Assembly: GCA_965231765.1 (NCBI GenBank)
Contig: OZ246887.1
Coordinates: forward strand, 5,678,786 to 5,742,785
Length of the DNA: 64,000 nucleotides
Direction of reading: 5' to 3'
From: JAAXHF01 sp963665955
GTDB lineage: Bacteria; Desulfobacterota; Binatia; Bin18
In this document: positions 42,544 through 51,073 of the stretch, piece after piece
How positions within the stretch are numbered: the first letter of the stretch is position 1
How the letters are laid out: every line of letters starts with the position of its first letter
Notes under the pieces: generated by a model
The model's input: the letters and a program-made list of their open reading frames with translations, nothing else
What the model was told of the DNA's origin: nothing
The model's database searches: none
Made by a program: the position numbers and the translations under genes

Positions 42544-43062
42544 ATGTTACAAGGCGAATATCTTGGCATGATGTTGACCATCAATGATGTCGATAAAGAA
42601 AACATGGCGTTCTTTAACTACTGCGCCCAGGGCGACTTCCGTCTGCAAAAGGGCAGGCAATCGGGGCTGCTGCGCTATCCTCCAACCACCGCTTGTCCGT
42701 GGACCCGGGATCGGGAATACGACTGGGTAAGCGTAGCAGGCAAGGGGAGCGTGCATTCGTATGCAGAGGTCCATCACGCTATCCAGCCCGCGTTCCGCGA
42801 GCATGTGCCGTATATGATCTTGCTAGTCGACCTCGACACCCAGAAAGGCGAGCCGAGCGAACACGAAGCCCTACGCGTCGCCGGCAACCTATTGAACGCC
42901 GATGGCGAGTTTGCGCTGCCGGAGACGATCAAAAAGATCGGGATTGGCACGCGCGTGCGCATGGTCTTCAAAGAGGTCAGCGACGGGCTTGCGCTGCCGC
43001 ACTGGACGATCGACGAGGCAGCCGAGCAGCCAGCCAACCCGTGGCGCTATCCTCAAGAGTGA
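42544..43062 (+). CDS. DUF35 OB-fold protein without zinc ribbon, partner of the thiolase-like protein, 172 aa
   Basis: The OB-fold part (EYDWVSVAGKGSVHSYAEVH, REHVPYMILLVDLDTQKGEP, IGIGTRVRMVFKEVSDGLAL) and the Pro turn LLRYPPTTACPWT identify DUF35. The zinc ribbon that normally gives CxxC...CxxC is degenerate: only one Cys remains, in a QKGRQSGLLRYPP context. DUF35 subunits complex with SCP-x/Ltp2-like proteins and shape the substrate channel. The paralogue at 59183-59611 keeps all four Cys. AGAGAGGAAAGACAG precedes the ATG. Confidence 0.83.
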   Translation: MLQGEYLGMMLTINDVDKENMAFFNYCAQGDFRLQKGRQSGLLRYPPTTACPWTRDREYDWVSVAGKGSVHSYAEVHHAIQPAFREHVPYMILLVDLDTQKGEPSEHEALRVAGNLLNADGEFALPETIKKIGIGTRVRMVFKEVSDGLALPHWTIDEAAEQPANPWRYPQE

Positions 43063-43135
43063 GGGCAGTGTCTCTTGCCCCGCAGACCCGAGGGCTGATT
43101 TGCCTGCTGAAAGGGAGAAGAACTGCTGGGATACC

Positions 43136-43213
43136 ATGAATCCGAAGCTCCCAAATTTCGCAGGAGAACTCTCGGAGGAAGACAGACAGAAACTGCTCGC
43201 GTCTCAGCAATAG
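43136..43213 (+). CDS. Possible 25-residue peptide
   Basis: An ATG at 43136 opens a 25-codon frame (MNPKLPNFAGELSEEDRQKL, then LASQQ) ending 21 bases before the MetE-like gene. It is preceded by GGGAGAAG at longer than usual distance. The peptide is soluble and charged with a helical second half. It might be a genuine small protein or only leader sequence. Weak support. Confidence 0.2.
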   Translation: MNPKLPNFAGELSEEDRQKLLASQQ

Positions 43214-43234
43214 TACAGCGAAGGAGGATGGACG

Positions 43235-44317
43235 ATGGCGCAATCACGCATGTCAGGTCCCGTGTTATTGGTCGGCAGTATCCCCGGAGACAATGCGGCC
43301 GAGGTCCTCGGCTCGTGTGGGCAGGGAGTAGGGAACTATGTGACGAGCTTGCCGGATGGGGAGACTGGTTATCGGCGCATGTGGATTCACTTCCTGGCTG
43401 CCCGGATTTTTCACGGCCATCCTGGACTGGAGACTGTACAGCGGCCCCAACCGGTTGCCGGGCAGGAGCGCTGGCACGTAGATGGATACGGAGAAGAGAA
43501 CTGGCTGTTTAAGGTCAAGGACGGGGTGGATGTCTTACACTTCGACCAGCTAGGCTACGCGGCTGCGGCCCAGCACTCCTACCAGGACTTTTGCCGCTTA
43601 CGGGCGGAGGGCGTCATTCCAGCCGGAGTGCGCTTCCAGGTCTCCTTACCGCTCACCGAGAGTGCTCTTCGCTTGTGGTTCACGAATGCGCCCGATTACG
43701 AGCGGATGCGGGTCGCCTACGAAGAAGCGATGGAGCGGGAAATTGCGCAGCTCCTCACCGCTATCCCCGCCAAGGACTTGGTGCTCCAGTGGGATATTTG
43801 TGGGGAGGTCCTGGCTCTGGCACTGCAAGACCAGTTCGGGGTGGTGTGGCAGCCTCCAGGTGACCCGTTGGAGCGCTATCTACAGGCGCTGACCAATGTC
43901 GCGCAACACGTACCAGCCTCGACCCTCATGGGCTGCCATCTGTGTTATGGCGACTTGGGCCATGCACATCTAGTCGAACCGCCCGACTTGAGTCTGGTGG
44001 TCCAGATGGCAAACGCCGCGACCCAAACGGTATCCCGTCCGATTGATTTTTTCCATATGCCGGTGCCACGGAGTCGCGACGATGCCGCGTATTTCGCGCC
44101 GCTTAAGGACCTGGAGATTGGCGCGGCCAAACTTTACCTTGGCCTCGTTCACCTCACCGACGGGGTTGCAGGAACGCTGCGCCGGATTCGCACGGCTCAA
44201 CACGCCTACTCAGGCTTTGGAGTGGCCACCGAGTGTGGCCTCGGACGCCGGCCACAGGATACGCTGCCCGAACTGTATCGCATCCATACTGAAGCCGCCG
44301 CGGCTCTGTCGGTCTAG
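43235..44317 (+). CDS. MetE/UROD-fold zinc methyltransferase-like protein, 360 aa
   Basis: Resembles the C-terminal catalytic domain of cobalamin-independent methionine synthase. Zinc ligands are recognisable as H235 and C237 in MGCHLCYGD (MetE: H-x-C-Y) and C334 in ATECGLGRR (MetE: DCGLKTR). IPAKDLVLQWDICGEVLAL matches the barrel core. The N-terminal MetE half, which helps bind folate, is absent. It could move or remove a methyl group from a sulfur, nitrogen or oxygen position of the pathway's substrate. GCGAAGGAGGATGGACG precedes the ATG. Zinc-site identification is by eye; the methyl donor and acceptor are unknown. Confidence 0.72.
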   Translation: MAQSRMSGPVLLVGSIPGDNAAEVLGSCGQGVGNYVTSLPDGETGYRRMWIHFLAARIFHGHPGLETVQRPQPVAGQERWHVDGYGEENWLFKVKDGVDVLHFDQLGYAAAAQHSYQDFCRLRAEGVIPAGVRFQVSLPLTESALRLWFTNAPDYERMRVAYEEAMEREIAQLLTAIPAKDLVLQWDICGEVLALALQDQFGVVWQPPGDPLERYLQALTNVAQHVPASTLMGCHLCYGDLGHAHLVEPPDLSLVVQMANAATQTVSRPIDFFHMPVPRSRDDAAYFAPLKDLEIGAAKLYLGLVHLTDGVAGTLRRIRTAQHAYSGFGVATECGLGRRPQDTLPELYRIHTEAAAALSV

Positions 44318-44506
44318 ATTATTCAGCGGTTCATCAGCCACTCATTATCCATAGGCATCGCAGGCGACTAAAGGCGATATGCGCCTCATCATCAAGATGT
44401 TGGGCCGGGAAGGCCGGCACTCCATCAATAACTTGACAGTGCTGAGAAAACCGTGGTCTAAGACAGTTTTTACGACAATAAAGAGGCATCGCAAGGAGGA
44501 AACACA

Positions 44507-44968
44507 ATGAGTGATGAAATGCGCCGAGTCATAGACGAAGCTGCCATTCGCAGAGTGATTGATCGGTATTGTCACGCGGTCGATCGTGGCACGGCAGACG
44601 ACGTAGCTGTCCTCTTCCACCCCAATGGACGCTTAGCAGTGAGCCTTGAAGACAACGATGGCTATAACGGTCGTGATGCCGTGCGCGAATGGTACGCGAA
44701 CTACCATACACACTTCCGAGCCAGGCTCACCCACCTCCGGCACAAAATCTCCAATATCCAGATTGACCTGAACGGAGACGAAGCGCGGGTGGTGTCGTAT
44801 ATGGACGCTGATCTGATCGTCAAAGACGAAACAGCGCCCCGCCAGGCTATTGGGCGTTATGACGACCGTTTTGTCCGTGATGGTGGAGAATGGTACTTCG
44901 CCGAGCGCGTAATCGTTGCGTATTACGCAGACGAACGGTTAGCTGAATTATTGAGCGCTGATGCATGA
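44507..44968 (+). CDS. SnoaL-like / NTF2-fold protein, 153 aa
   Basis: DEAAIRRVIDRYCHAVDRGT, then ADDVAVLFHPNGRLAV, GRDAVREWYANYHTHF and the closing GEWYFAERVIVAYYADER match SnoaL_4. GCAAGGAGGAAACACA precedes the ATG. His (RYCHAVDR) and Asp residues at the pocket could act as an acid-base pair. It lies inside the co-directional block, 26 bases before the second LLM gene. The 44318-44506 gap is empty. Probably a dehydratase, isomerase or cyclase. Confidence 0.82.
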   Translation: MSDEMRRVIDEAAIRRVIDRYCHAVDRGTADDVAVLFHPNGRLAVSLEDNDGYNGRDAVREWYANYHTHFRARLTHLRHKISNIQIDLNGDEARVVSYMDADLIVKDETAPRQAIGRYDDRFVRDGGEWYFAERVIVAYYADERLAELLSADA

Positions 44969-44994
44969 CTGTAGCCGAAAGGAGGAGAACTGTT

Positions 44995-46359
44995 ATGTCC
45001 ACACCGCTGTTCTTCTCGGCGTTTGTCATGAACACCACGTCGCATATCTTACATGGCGTCTGGCGCCAAGCTGATGCGCGCCAGATCGAGTTCAACTCGC
45101 TCGATCTGTGGGTCGATTTGGCGAAGGAACTGGAGGCGGGGCTGTTCGATGTCATCTTTTTTGCGGACGTGGTTGGCCTGTATAACGACTTCAATGGCTC
45201 CTATCGAAAACACGTTGAGGCGGGTTTGCAAATCCCCAGTAACGACCCCTCAGTCATCTTGTCAGCCTTGGCGTACAACACCGAACATCTGGGGCTGGCC
45301 TTCACCGGCAACGTTGTGCAGGAACACCCTTTCAATTTTGCGCGTAAGATCTCGACCCTCGATCACGCCTCCAAGGGGCGCATTGCCTGGAACATTGTCA
45401 CCAATCCGTTAGCCAATGCGGCTCACAACTTTGGCCAGGCCCTCACGCCGCATGACGAACGCTACGAGTGGGCCAGCGAGTATGTTGACGTCACCTACAA
45501 GCTGTGGGAAGGATCGTGGGACGACGACGCGCTGTTGCAAGATCGTGAGGCGGGGATTCACGCTGACTTTGAGAAGATTCATCGCATCCATCATGTTGGT
45601 GAACGCTATGCGGTCGAAGGCCCTCACCTCGTCGCGCCCTCGCCGCAACGCACGCCGCTCCTGTTCCAGGCCGGATCGTCCAAAGCCGGGATGCACTTTG
45701 CGGCGGCCAACGCCGAGGCCCAGTTTCTGATCGCGCCACGCTCCGAGGTGGCCGCCTCGATCATTGAGACAACACGGGACCTGCTGCCCAAGTATGGACG
45801 TCGCCGCGAGGATATCAAATTCTTCCAGGGGCTATCGTTCGTGGTCGGTAGCACCGAGGAAGAGGCGACGCGCAAAAGTCGAGAACTTGATGAGACGATC
45901 GATGCCGAGGCCATGATCGCCCATGTCGGCGGGGGGATGGACCTCGAGCTAGGCTCGTACGCCCTGGACCAGCCGCTCACTGACATTCGGACGCAGGGCT
46001 CCCAAAGCTTACTCGACTGGGTGCAGGCATCGGTCGTGGGACGCGAAGCGACGGTGCGCGACATAGGCATTCTGGCCAGCACGTCGAGCCGCGTCACAGG
46101 CACCCCGGAACACATCGCGCAGCAGCTCGCAACGTGGCAAGAAGCCGGCATCGACGGTATCAACGTCATGAACGCCACGATCCCAGGCAGCTACACAGAG
46201 TTCATCGCGCATGTGATGCCCGAGCTCCGCAAGCGGGGCCTGGCCAAACAGGCATACGCGCCGGGTACCTTGCGCCGGAAATTATTCGGTTGTGACACCG
46301 TGCCAGATACTCATCCTGCGGCAGCGTACCGCGGTACCTTTTGTCGAGATTCTCGATAA
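44995..46359 (+). CDS. LLM flavin-dependent monooxygenase (NtaA/SnaA/DszA type), 454 aa
   Basis: Second NtaA-like enzyme of the block: LAKELEAGLFDVIFFADVVG, FARKISTLDHASKGRIAWNI, ALTPHDERYEWASEYVDVTY, GPHLVAPSPQRTPLLFQAGS and GTPEHIAQQLATWQEAGIDG. AAAGGAGGAGAACTGTT precedes the ATG at 44995. The last residues (AAYRGTFCRDSR) run into sequence that may derive from an inserted element, so the extreme C-terminus could be altered. The two LLM enzymes of the block are only distantly alike and probably act on different intermediates. Confidence 0.86.
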   Translation: MSTPLFFSAFVMNTTSHILHGVWRQADARQIEFNSLDLWVDLAKELEAGLFDVIFFADVVGLYNDFNGSYRKHVEAGLQIPSNDPSVILSALAYNTEHLGLAFTGNVVQEHPFNFARKISTLDHASKGRIAWNIVTNPLANAAHNFGQALTPHDERYEWASEYVDVTYKLWEGSWDDDALLQDREAGIHADFEKIHRIHHVGERYAVEGPHLVAPSPQRTPLLFQAGSSKAGMHFAAANAEAQFLIAPRSEVAASIIETTRDLLPKYGRRREDIKFFQGLSFVVGSTEEEATRKSRELDETIDAEAMIAHVGGGMDLELGSYALDQPLTDIRTQGSQSLLDWVQASVVGREATVRDIGILASTSSRVTGTPEHIAQQLATWQEAGIDGINVMNATIPGSYTEFIAHVMPELRKRGLAKQAYAPGTLRRKLFGCDTVPDTHPAAAYRGTFCRDSR

Positions 46360-46419
46360 CGCGCTCTGCCTTGCCATTTGAGGCCGACGGGCGATATGAT
46401 CCAAGATCATGCAGTCGGT

Positions 46420-46450
46420 CGTAACTTGATCGCAACTTGATCGTAGCTTG
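46420..46450. repeat. Three tandem 11-bp near-repeats upstream of the NvfI-like gene
   Basis: CGTAACTTGAT, CGCAACTTGAT and CGTAGCTTGGA follow one another, ending 14 bases before the start codon and overlapping its ribosome binding region. Phased 11-bp direct repeats could be a regulator binding site, or simply slippage. Confidence 0.45.
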
Positions 46451-46463
46451 GAAGGGGAAAAGA

Positions 46464-47465
46464 ATGACCACAGCCACAACACCAGCGACGGGCGCCGAAG
46501 GCAGTTTGGGCCGGCTCAACTACCTCGATGCGTCCGTTCCAGGTTCGCTGTATCGAAACGGCCTGATGCTCACCAGGCGCAACGCTGATGGCACCGACGG
46601 CGGGATCGAGGGAGTCATTTTCGATGAGCGACAGATGACAGTCCACAACGCTCGACTCCTCTTGGGGCAGGAGCGCCGAAGCGTTGATAAAAACGGGTTT
46701 GAGTTGCTTCCCCGTCCTTTGCAGCGTCCGGATCTTGACTTTTTTGATCACCAGGACGTCGTCCAGGATTACTATCGCGAATGTGAACAAGCCGTCCGAG
46801 AAGTGACTGGTGCCCCGGCTGTCGTTGCCTTTGATCACAACGTCCGCTCGGCGGCCGGAAAGAAAAATCAGCAACGCATTCGCGGCGGGCAAGAGGTGCA
46901 AGGCCCGGCCAGTATCGCCCATGGAGACTATACCCTGCGCAGCGCTCCAGAACGCTTACAACGTCTAGCGGAGCCGCCTGCCAAAAACGATACGCGGCGC
47001 TCAATGATCGAGCAGGGGCAATCCCTTCTCGATCCCGAGAAAGTGGAACGGACGATTGACGAAGGCGGACGCTTCGCCATCATCAACGTCTGGCGCAATA
47101 TCGCTGAGGAGCCCGTGGCAACCCATCCCCTGGCGTTGTGCGACGCCCAGAGCGTGTATGCTGAGGACCTGGCGGTATTTGAGATTCATTATGAGGACCG
47201 GGTGGGCGAGAACTACTTTTCCAAGTATGCGTCGCGCCACCAGTGGTACTATTATCCGGCAATGACCCGCGACGAGGCGCTGCTGATCAAGCAGTGGGAC
47301 TCGGCTGGACCGCTCGCCCGCTCGAAAGGGCGCCAGTCCGATAGCGATGACGTGCAAGCGCCGTGCACTTTCAGCTTTCACAGCGCTTTCCAAGATCCGT
47401 CTACACTCCCGGATGCGCCCGAACGATTGAGCATTGAGGTCCGATGTGTCGTCATGTTCGAATGA
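46464..47465 (+). CDS. CmcJ/NvfI-family oxygenase, 333 aa
   Basis: Matches the CmcJ/NvfI (AsaB/GA4) group: VTGAPAVVAFDHNVRSAAGK, IAHGDYTLRSAPERLQRL, FAIINVWRNIAEEPVATHPL, ALCDAQSVYAEDLAVFEI, and ENYFSKYASRHQWYYYPAMT. Members are Fe(II)/2-oxoglutarate oxygenases in fungal meroterpenoid, cephamycin and gibberellin pathways, which oxidise complex ring systems. GAAGGGGAAAAGA precedes the ATG at 46464. It continues the co-directional block after the second LLM gene. A bacterial catabolic cluster is an unusual setting for the family. Confidence 0.83.
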   Translation: MTTATTPATGAEGSLGRLNYLDASVPGSLYRNGLMLTRRNADGTDGGIEGVIFDERQMTVHNARLLLGQERRSVDKNGFELLPRPLQRPDLDFFDHQDVVQDYYRECEQAVREVTGAPAVVAFDHNVRSAAGKKNQQRIRGGQEVQGPASIAHGDYTLRSAPERLQRLAEPPAKNDTRRSMIEQGQSLLDPEKVERTIDEGGRFAIINVWRNIAEEPVATHPLALCDAQSVYAEDLAVFEIHYEDRVGENYFSKYASRHQWYYYPAMTRDEALLIKQWDSAGPLARSKGRQSDSDDVQAPCTFSFHSAFQDPSTLPDAPERLSIEVRCVVMFE

Positions 47466-47543
47466 GCCGAGACTGCGAAGGCGTTTGATGAGAGGGAAAC
47501 AGAGTGACCGGGGAGGGCGTCTTTGCTCTTGTCACCGACCGAG

Positions 47544-47699
47544 ATGGCGCAGGTGATGGAGCGGCTGTACGTCTGCTTGAGCGACATGCCGGCCTGGTCT
47601 CAGCATGAGCAAACGAGCAAAGCCGAAGCAGGCGAGCTGGTATTTTGGCGACTGCAGCCCTCAGTCATGGCAGGTCGTGCACCCGAGCCGGATCACTAG
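47544..47699 (+). CDS. Possible small protein, 51 aa
   Basis: The frame reads MAQVMERLYVCLSDMPAWSQ and ends ELVFWRLQPSVMAGRAPEPDH (in two parts). No ribosome binding site stands in front, and no family is recognised. It occupies the 260-base gap between the NvfI-like and VOC genes. It could be a remnant of a longer protein. Low confidence. Confidence 0.2.
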   Translation: MAQVMERLYVCLSDMPAWSQHEQTSKAEAGELVFWRLQPSVMAGRAPEPDH

Positions 47700-47725
47700 A
47701 GTCTGTTAAATAGGAGGTCGTCCCA

Positions 47726-48139
47726 ATGACTATTGAGCTGAATCACTTAATCGTTCCCGCCCACGATAAAGAGGAATCTGCGCGTTTCTATGAACATATA
47801 TTCGGGTTTGCGTATGCGGGAACCATGGGCCATTTCGCGCCCATCAAGATTCCTCATCAGTCCCTGACGCTGGACTTCGACAACCGCGAGGGATTCCAGC
47901 CCGCACACTATGCGTTCAAAGTGAGCGAGGCCGAGTTTGACGAGATTTTTGGCCGTATCGTAGACGCTGGTTTGACCTATGGCAGCGAGCCGTGGAGGCT
48001 CGACGATATGCAACTCAACCACTGGAATGGCGGGCGTGGAGTGTATTTCAAGGACCCGAACAGCCATATCCTTGAGCTTTTAACCCGCGACTATACCGCC
48101 GAGCATTTGGCACAGACAGCGGAGAGGGCGCAGACGTGA
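47726..48139 (+). CDS. VOC-family protein, 137 aa
   Basis: TIELNHLIVPAHDKEESARF and YEHIFGFAY open a single-module VOC fold; QPAHYAFKVSEAEFDEIFGR and GGRGVYFKDPNSHILELLTR complete it, giving H7, H63-type and E-type metal ligands. AGGAGGTCGTCCCA precedes the ATG. It is the last gene of the 38.6-48.1 kb block and converges with a Baeyer-Villiger monooxygenase gene. Possible roles are isomerase, lyase or dioxygenase. Confidence 0.83.
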   Translation: MTIELNHLIVPAHDKEESARFYEHIFGFAYAGTMGHFAPIKIPHQSLTLDFDNREGFQPAHYAFKVSEAEFDEIFGRIVDAGLTYGSEPWRLDDMQLNHWNGGRGVYFKDPNSHILELLTRDYTAEHLAQTAERAQT

Positions 48140-48213
48140 GCAAGAGACGCGCGCTGAGTCCTTCCTTGGCCTGATCGATTGCGGCTGTCAAACCTGCTGC
48201 TCTTCGCTTCTGA

Positions 48214-49863
48214 CTAGTCCAGCACGTAGCCCGCGTAGCCTTTTGCGGCACTCTCCCGCAGTTCCTGCAGGTACAACGGCAGACCGCCCGGATACATGAG
48301 CAGTTCACGGACTTTGCCGGGAATGTTCGCCCCCATATACCAAGAGTCCGCCTTTGGAAACAGCGTGGCATTGGCCAGTTCGAAGCATTGGTTCCGCCAC
48401 GCCTCCTCAGCCTCTGGGGTTGCCTCGATCCGCGTCAAACCACGCTCGCGCAGGTATGTGAGGCACTCGACCATGTACTCGCCTTGATATTCCGCGCTCG
48501 TCGGCCCGTTACAGAAAGCCGTCGGTGCCTGCGGCCCGTAGCTGAACATCATGTTCGGGAAACCGGCGTTGGCCAGACCTTGATACGTTCGCACGCCGGT
48601 GGCCCATTTATCTTTCAAGGTGGCACCATTCGTCCCCCGGATATCGATATTGGTCAGGCCGCCGGTCACGGCATCGAAGCCGGTCGCCATGACCAGGGTG
48701 TCCAGTGCGTGTTCACTCTCCTGCGTCTTGAGGCCGCTTGAAGTGATTCGCTCGATGGGTGATTTTTTGATGTCCACGATCTCAACGTGGTCGTCGTTAA
48801 AGATGTCGTAGAACCACTGTTCCAATGCGGGACGCTTGACTCCGAACGGATGCGGCGGTTCGGTTGGCGCGAGTTTTTTCGCGACAACTGGGTCCTTAAT
48901 GCGGGCTCTGACTTTGTCGCGCCAGAAATTGTAGGCGGTCCGGTTGGCGGCTTCGTTGTTCAGCATGTCCGTATAGCCCCCGAGCCAGAACTGGAAGCCG
49001 CCCACAGCCCAGAGTTCCTCGTAGTACGCGTTCCGCTCTTGTGCCGAAACTTCAAACGTTGATTTCGGATTGACGTCGTATTCCATACCGGCGAAGGACT
49101 CGGGACGCTTGCGAAAGAATTTCTGATACGACTCTTTGAGGTGTTGGTTGTCCTTTTCATCTAGCTTTTTTTGCTGCATGGGCAGGCACAGATTTGGCGT
49201 TCTCTGGAAAATTGTGAGATGTGCGGCTTCGCGGGCGGCCTCCTGGGCGACCTGAATGCCACTGGCGCCGGTGCCGACGATGCCGACCCGTTTGCCGCTA
49301 AAGTCTACGCCTGCTTGCGGCCACAGCCCGGTGTGATGCCACTCGCCACCAAACGACTCAAGGCCCTCAATCGATGGCAGATAGGGCTTGGCAGCGAAGC
49401 CGGTGCAGATGAGAAGGAACTTGGCCTGCACCTCTAGAGTGCCAGTGTCGCTCCCCTCAGCCTGAACCAGCCAGTGTCGCTGGTCTTCATCAAACTCCGC
49501 CGCGCGCACCCAGGTGCCGAAACGTATATCGCGGCTGAGGTCGCGCTTTTTATCGACAAAATCGAAATAGGCGCGCATCTCCTCAAAGCCTGGGAACGTC
49601 TCACTCCAGCTCCACTCGCGCCAGAGTTCCTCACGAGAAAATTGGTAGATCCAACCTGGAGAATCGACCCGGGCGCCGGGATAACAATTCCAGTGCCAGA
49701 CCCCACCGAGACCCGCACCCGCTTCAAACAGGCGGACTTTAAATCCCTGGCCGCGCAGGCGATCAAGCAGATATAGGCCCGAGAATCCGGCACCGACGAG
49801 GAGGACGTCGAGCACCTCTGGTTCACTTCGGGACTGGCCCTGACCTGGGAGAGATGTACTCAT
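48214..49863 (-). CDS. Baeyer-Villiger flavin monooxygenase, 549 aa
   Basis: FAD site GAGFSG (24-29), the full Baeyer-Villiger fingerprint FGGEWHHTGLWP (171-182, FxGxxxHxxxWP), and NADPH site GTGASG (197-202) are all intact. The class I BVMO inserts oxygen next to a ketone to make an ester or lactone. The start is at 49863, where AAAGGAGAATGC precedes the ATG; an ORF reaching 49950 is less likely. The fragment at 14534-14639 derives from a close relative. A decarboxylase-like and a TauD gene follow on the same strand upstream. Substrate unknown. Confidence 0.92.
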   Translation of the reverse strand: MSTSLPGQGQSRSEPEVLDVLLVGAGFSGLYLLDRLRGQGFKVRLFEAGAGLGGVWHWNCYPGARVDSPGWIYQFSREELWREWSWSETFPGFEEMRAYFDFVDKKRDLSRDIRFGTWVRAAEFDEDQRHWLVQAEGSDTGTLEVQAKFLLICTGFAAKPYLPSIEGLESFGGEWHHTGLWPQAGVDFSGKRVGIVGTGASGIQVAQEAAREAAHLTIFQRTPNLCLPMQQKKLDEKDNQHLKESYQKFFRKRPESFAGMEYDVNPKSTFEVSAQERNAYYEELWAVGGFQFWLGGYTDMLNNEAANRTAYNFWRDKVRARIKDPVVAKKLAPTEPPHPFGVKRPALEQWFYDIFNDDHVEIVDIKKSPIERITSSGLKTQESEHALDTLVMATGFDAVTGGLTNIDIRGTNGATLKDKWATGVRTYQGLANAGFPNMMFSYGPQAPTAFCNGPTSAEYQGEYMVECLTYLRERGLTRIEATPEAEEAWRNQCFELANATLFPKADSWYMGANIPGKVRELLMYPGGLPLYLQELRESAAKGYAGYVLD

Positions 49864-50047
49864 TGCATTCTCCTTTGGCATGATTGAAAAATATACGTGA
49901 TCTGACCGATTTTGGAGTCCGAATATAACAAGCGGGTGTTGAGCGGCCAAGTAGCCCAGCCGGACCGAAATGTGATCCGGCTGGTTGTGCCAGTCGTGTC
50001 AGACGTGGATTTCCACACCCAGACGGCCAGACTGCGCGGCGGACTGC

Positions 50048-50845
50048 TTACGCTTTGACCTGTTTGATGACAACCCGCATACCTTCAACGGCAAGCGGAA
50101 AACCTGCGTAGGGAACAACGGTCAGCATCACCTCTTCCAGTTCGGCGCGTGTCACGCCATTCCTCACGGCAGCTGGGACGTGGAAGTCTAGCTCAGCAGC
50201 CCGACCCAGAGCTGTCAGGATAGAAACAACAACCAGACTGCGATCCCGAAGCGGCAGTTGAGGCCGTGCCCAGACCTCACCGAAAGCAAACTCGATGGCG
50301 TACGCGCCCAACTCGCCAATCTGAGATTTCAGGCCATCTACCAGTTTGTCGGGATCTGTCTGCTCCCTGCCCGTTAGGCGTCCAAAGACTTCAACCCCGC
50401 GTTGACGTCGCTCAGCATCACTTAATTGTTCAGCTGGGGGTAACTTTCCACCCTCAGGTGCATGGCCCATGTCAGACAGGACCTGGTTGGCAACTGCCAT
50501 CGCATCAATAGCTCTGGGGAAACCGGCATAGGCACACATATGGGTCAGGATTTCGCGGATCTCTTCCGGCGTTAAGCCATGATTAATGCCGGCACGCACA
50601 TACACGGCGAGTTGATTGGTCTGGTGGAGCGCACCCAGAATAGAGATCACGACTAGATTACGGTCACGACGGCTCAAGCCGGGCCGATGCCAGATATCGC
50701 CTAAGGGAAAATTCAGGGCAAAAGAAGCCAGCGGTCCAGTGTCGGCTTCGAGTTGATCCGCAAATGCTTGGGGATCGTCCGTACCGGTTAACGATTTTAA
50801 TGTTTCAAGCCCTCGGGCTCTGCGCTGCTGATGATCTGTGCTCAT
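50048..50845 (-). CDS. Two-domain carboxymuconolactone decarboxylase-like protein, 265 aa
   Basis: Two tandem CMD modules: SRRDRNLVVISILGALHQTN, QLAVYVRAGINHGLTPEEIR, EILTHMCAYAGFPRAIDAM, and again LRDRSLVVVSILTALGRAAE, NGVTRAELEEVMLTVVPYAG. Neither module has the CxxC of AhpD peroxidases, so a decarboxylase or lactone-handling role is more likely than peroxidase. AAGGAGGTCAAAAA precedes the ATG at 50845. It lies between the BVMO and TauD genes, which hints at lactone processing after Baeyer-Villiger oxidation (inference). Confidence 0.83.
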   Translation of the reverse strand: MSTDHQQRRARGLETLKSLTGTDDPQAFADQLEADTGPLASFALNFPLGDIWHRPGLSRRDRNLVVISILGALHQTNQLAVYVRAGINHGLTPEEIREILTHMCAYAGFPRAIDAMAVANQVLSDMGHAPEGGKLPPAEQLSDAERRQRGVEVFGRLTGREQTDPDKLVDGLKSQIGELGAYAIEFAFGEVWARPQLPLRDRSLVVVSILTALGRAAELDFHVPAAVRNGVTRAELEEVMLTVVPYAGFPLAVEGMRVVIKQVKA

Positions 50846-51073
50846 TTTTTGACCTCCTTTTTCCTGAGAAGCTGCTGTCAAACCTGCTGCGCTTGGAATA
50901 CCGGCGTTGCTCGATGCCTCACAATCCTCATGTACCCGGCGTACACTCCGGTTGCTCGGCCCCTCGCGCCATTCTCAGCTTGGTCTTCTGGCGCTCGCGC
51001 CTGCTTTACAACAACTTCTGACAGGCACTCTCACCTACCAGTATGAGCGCAGATATTCCGAACCGTTCACGCT

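Noticed and set aside
46294..46415. Minus-strand SASNGKAERVIENLDKRYRG, resembling the Glu segment of a DDE integrase core
   Set aside because: Most of it is antisense to the LLM gene's conserved C-terminus; only about 60 bases beyond the stop could be element-derived, too little to call an insertion sequence.
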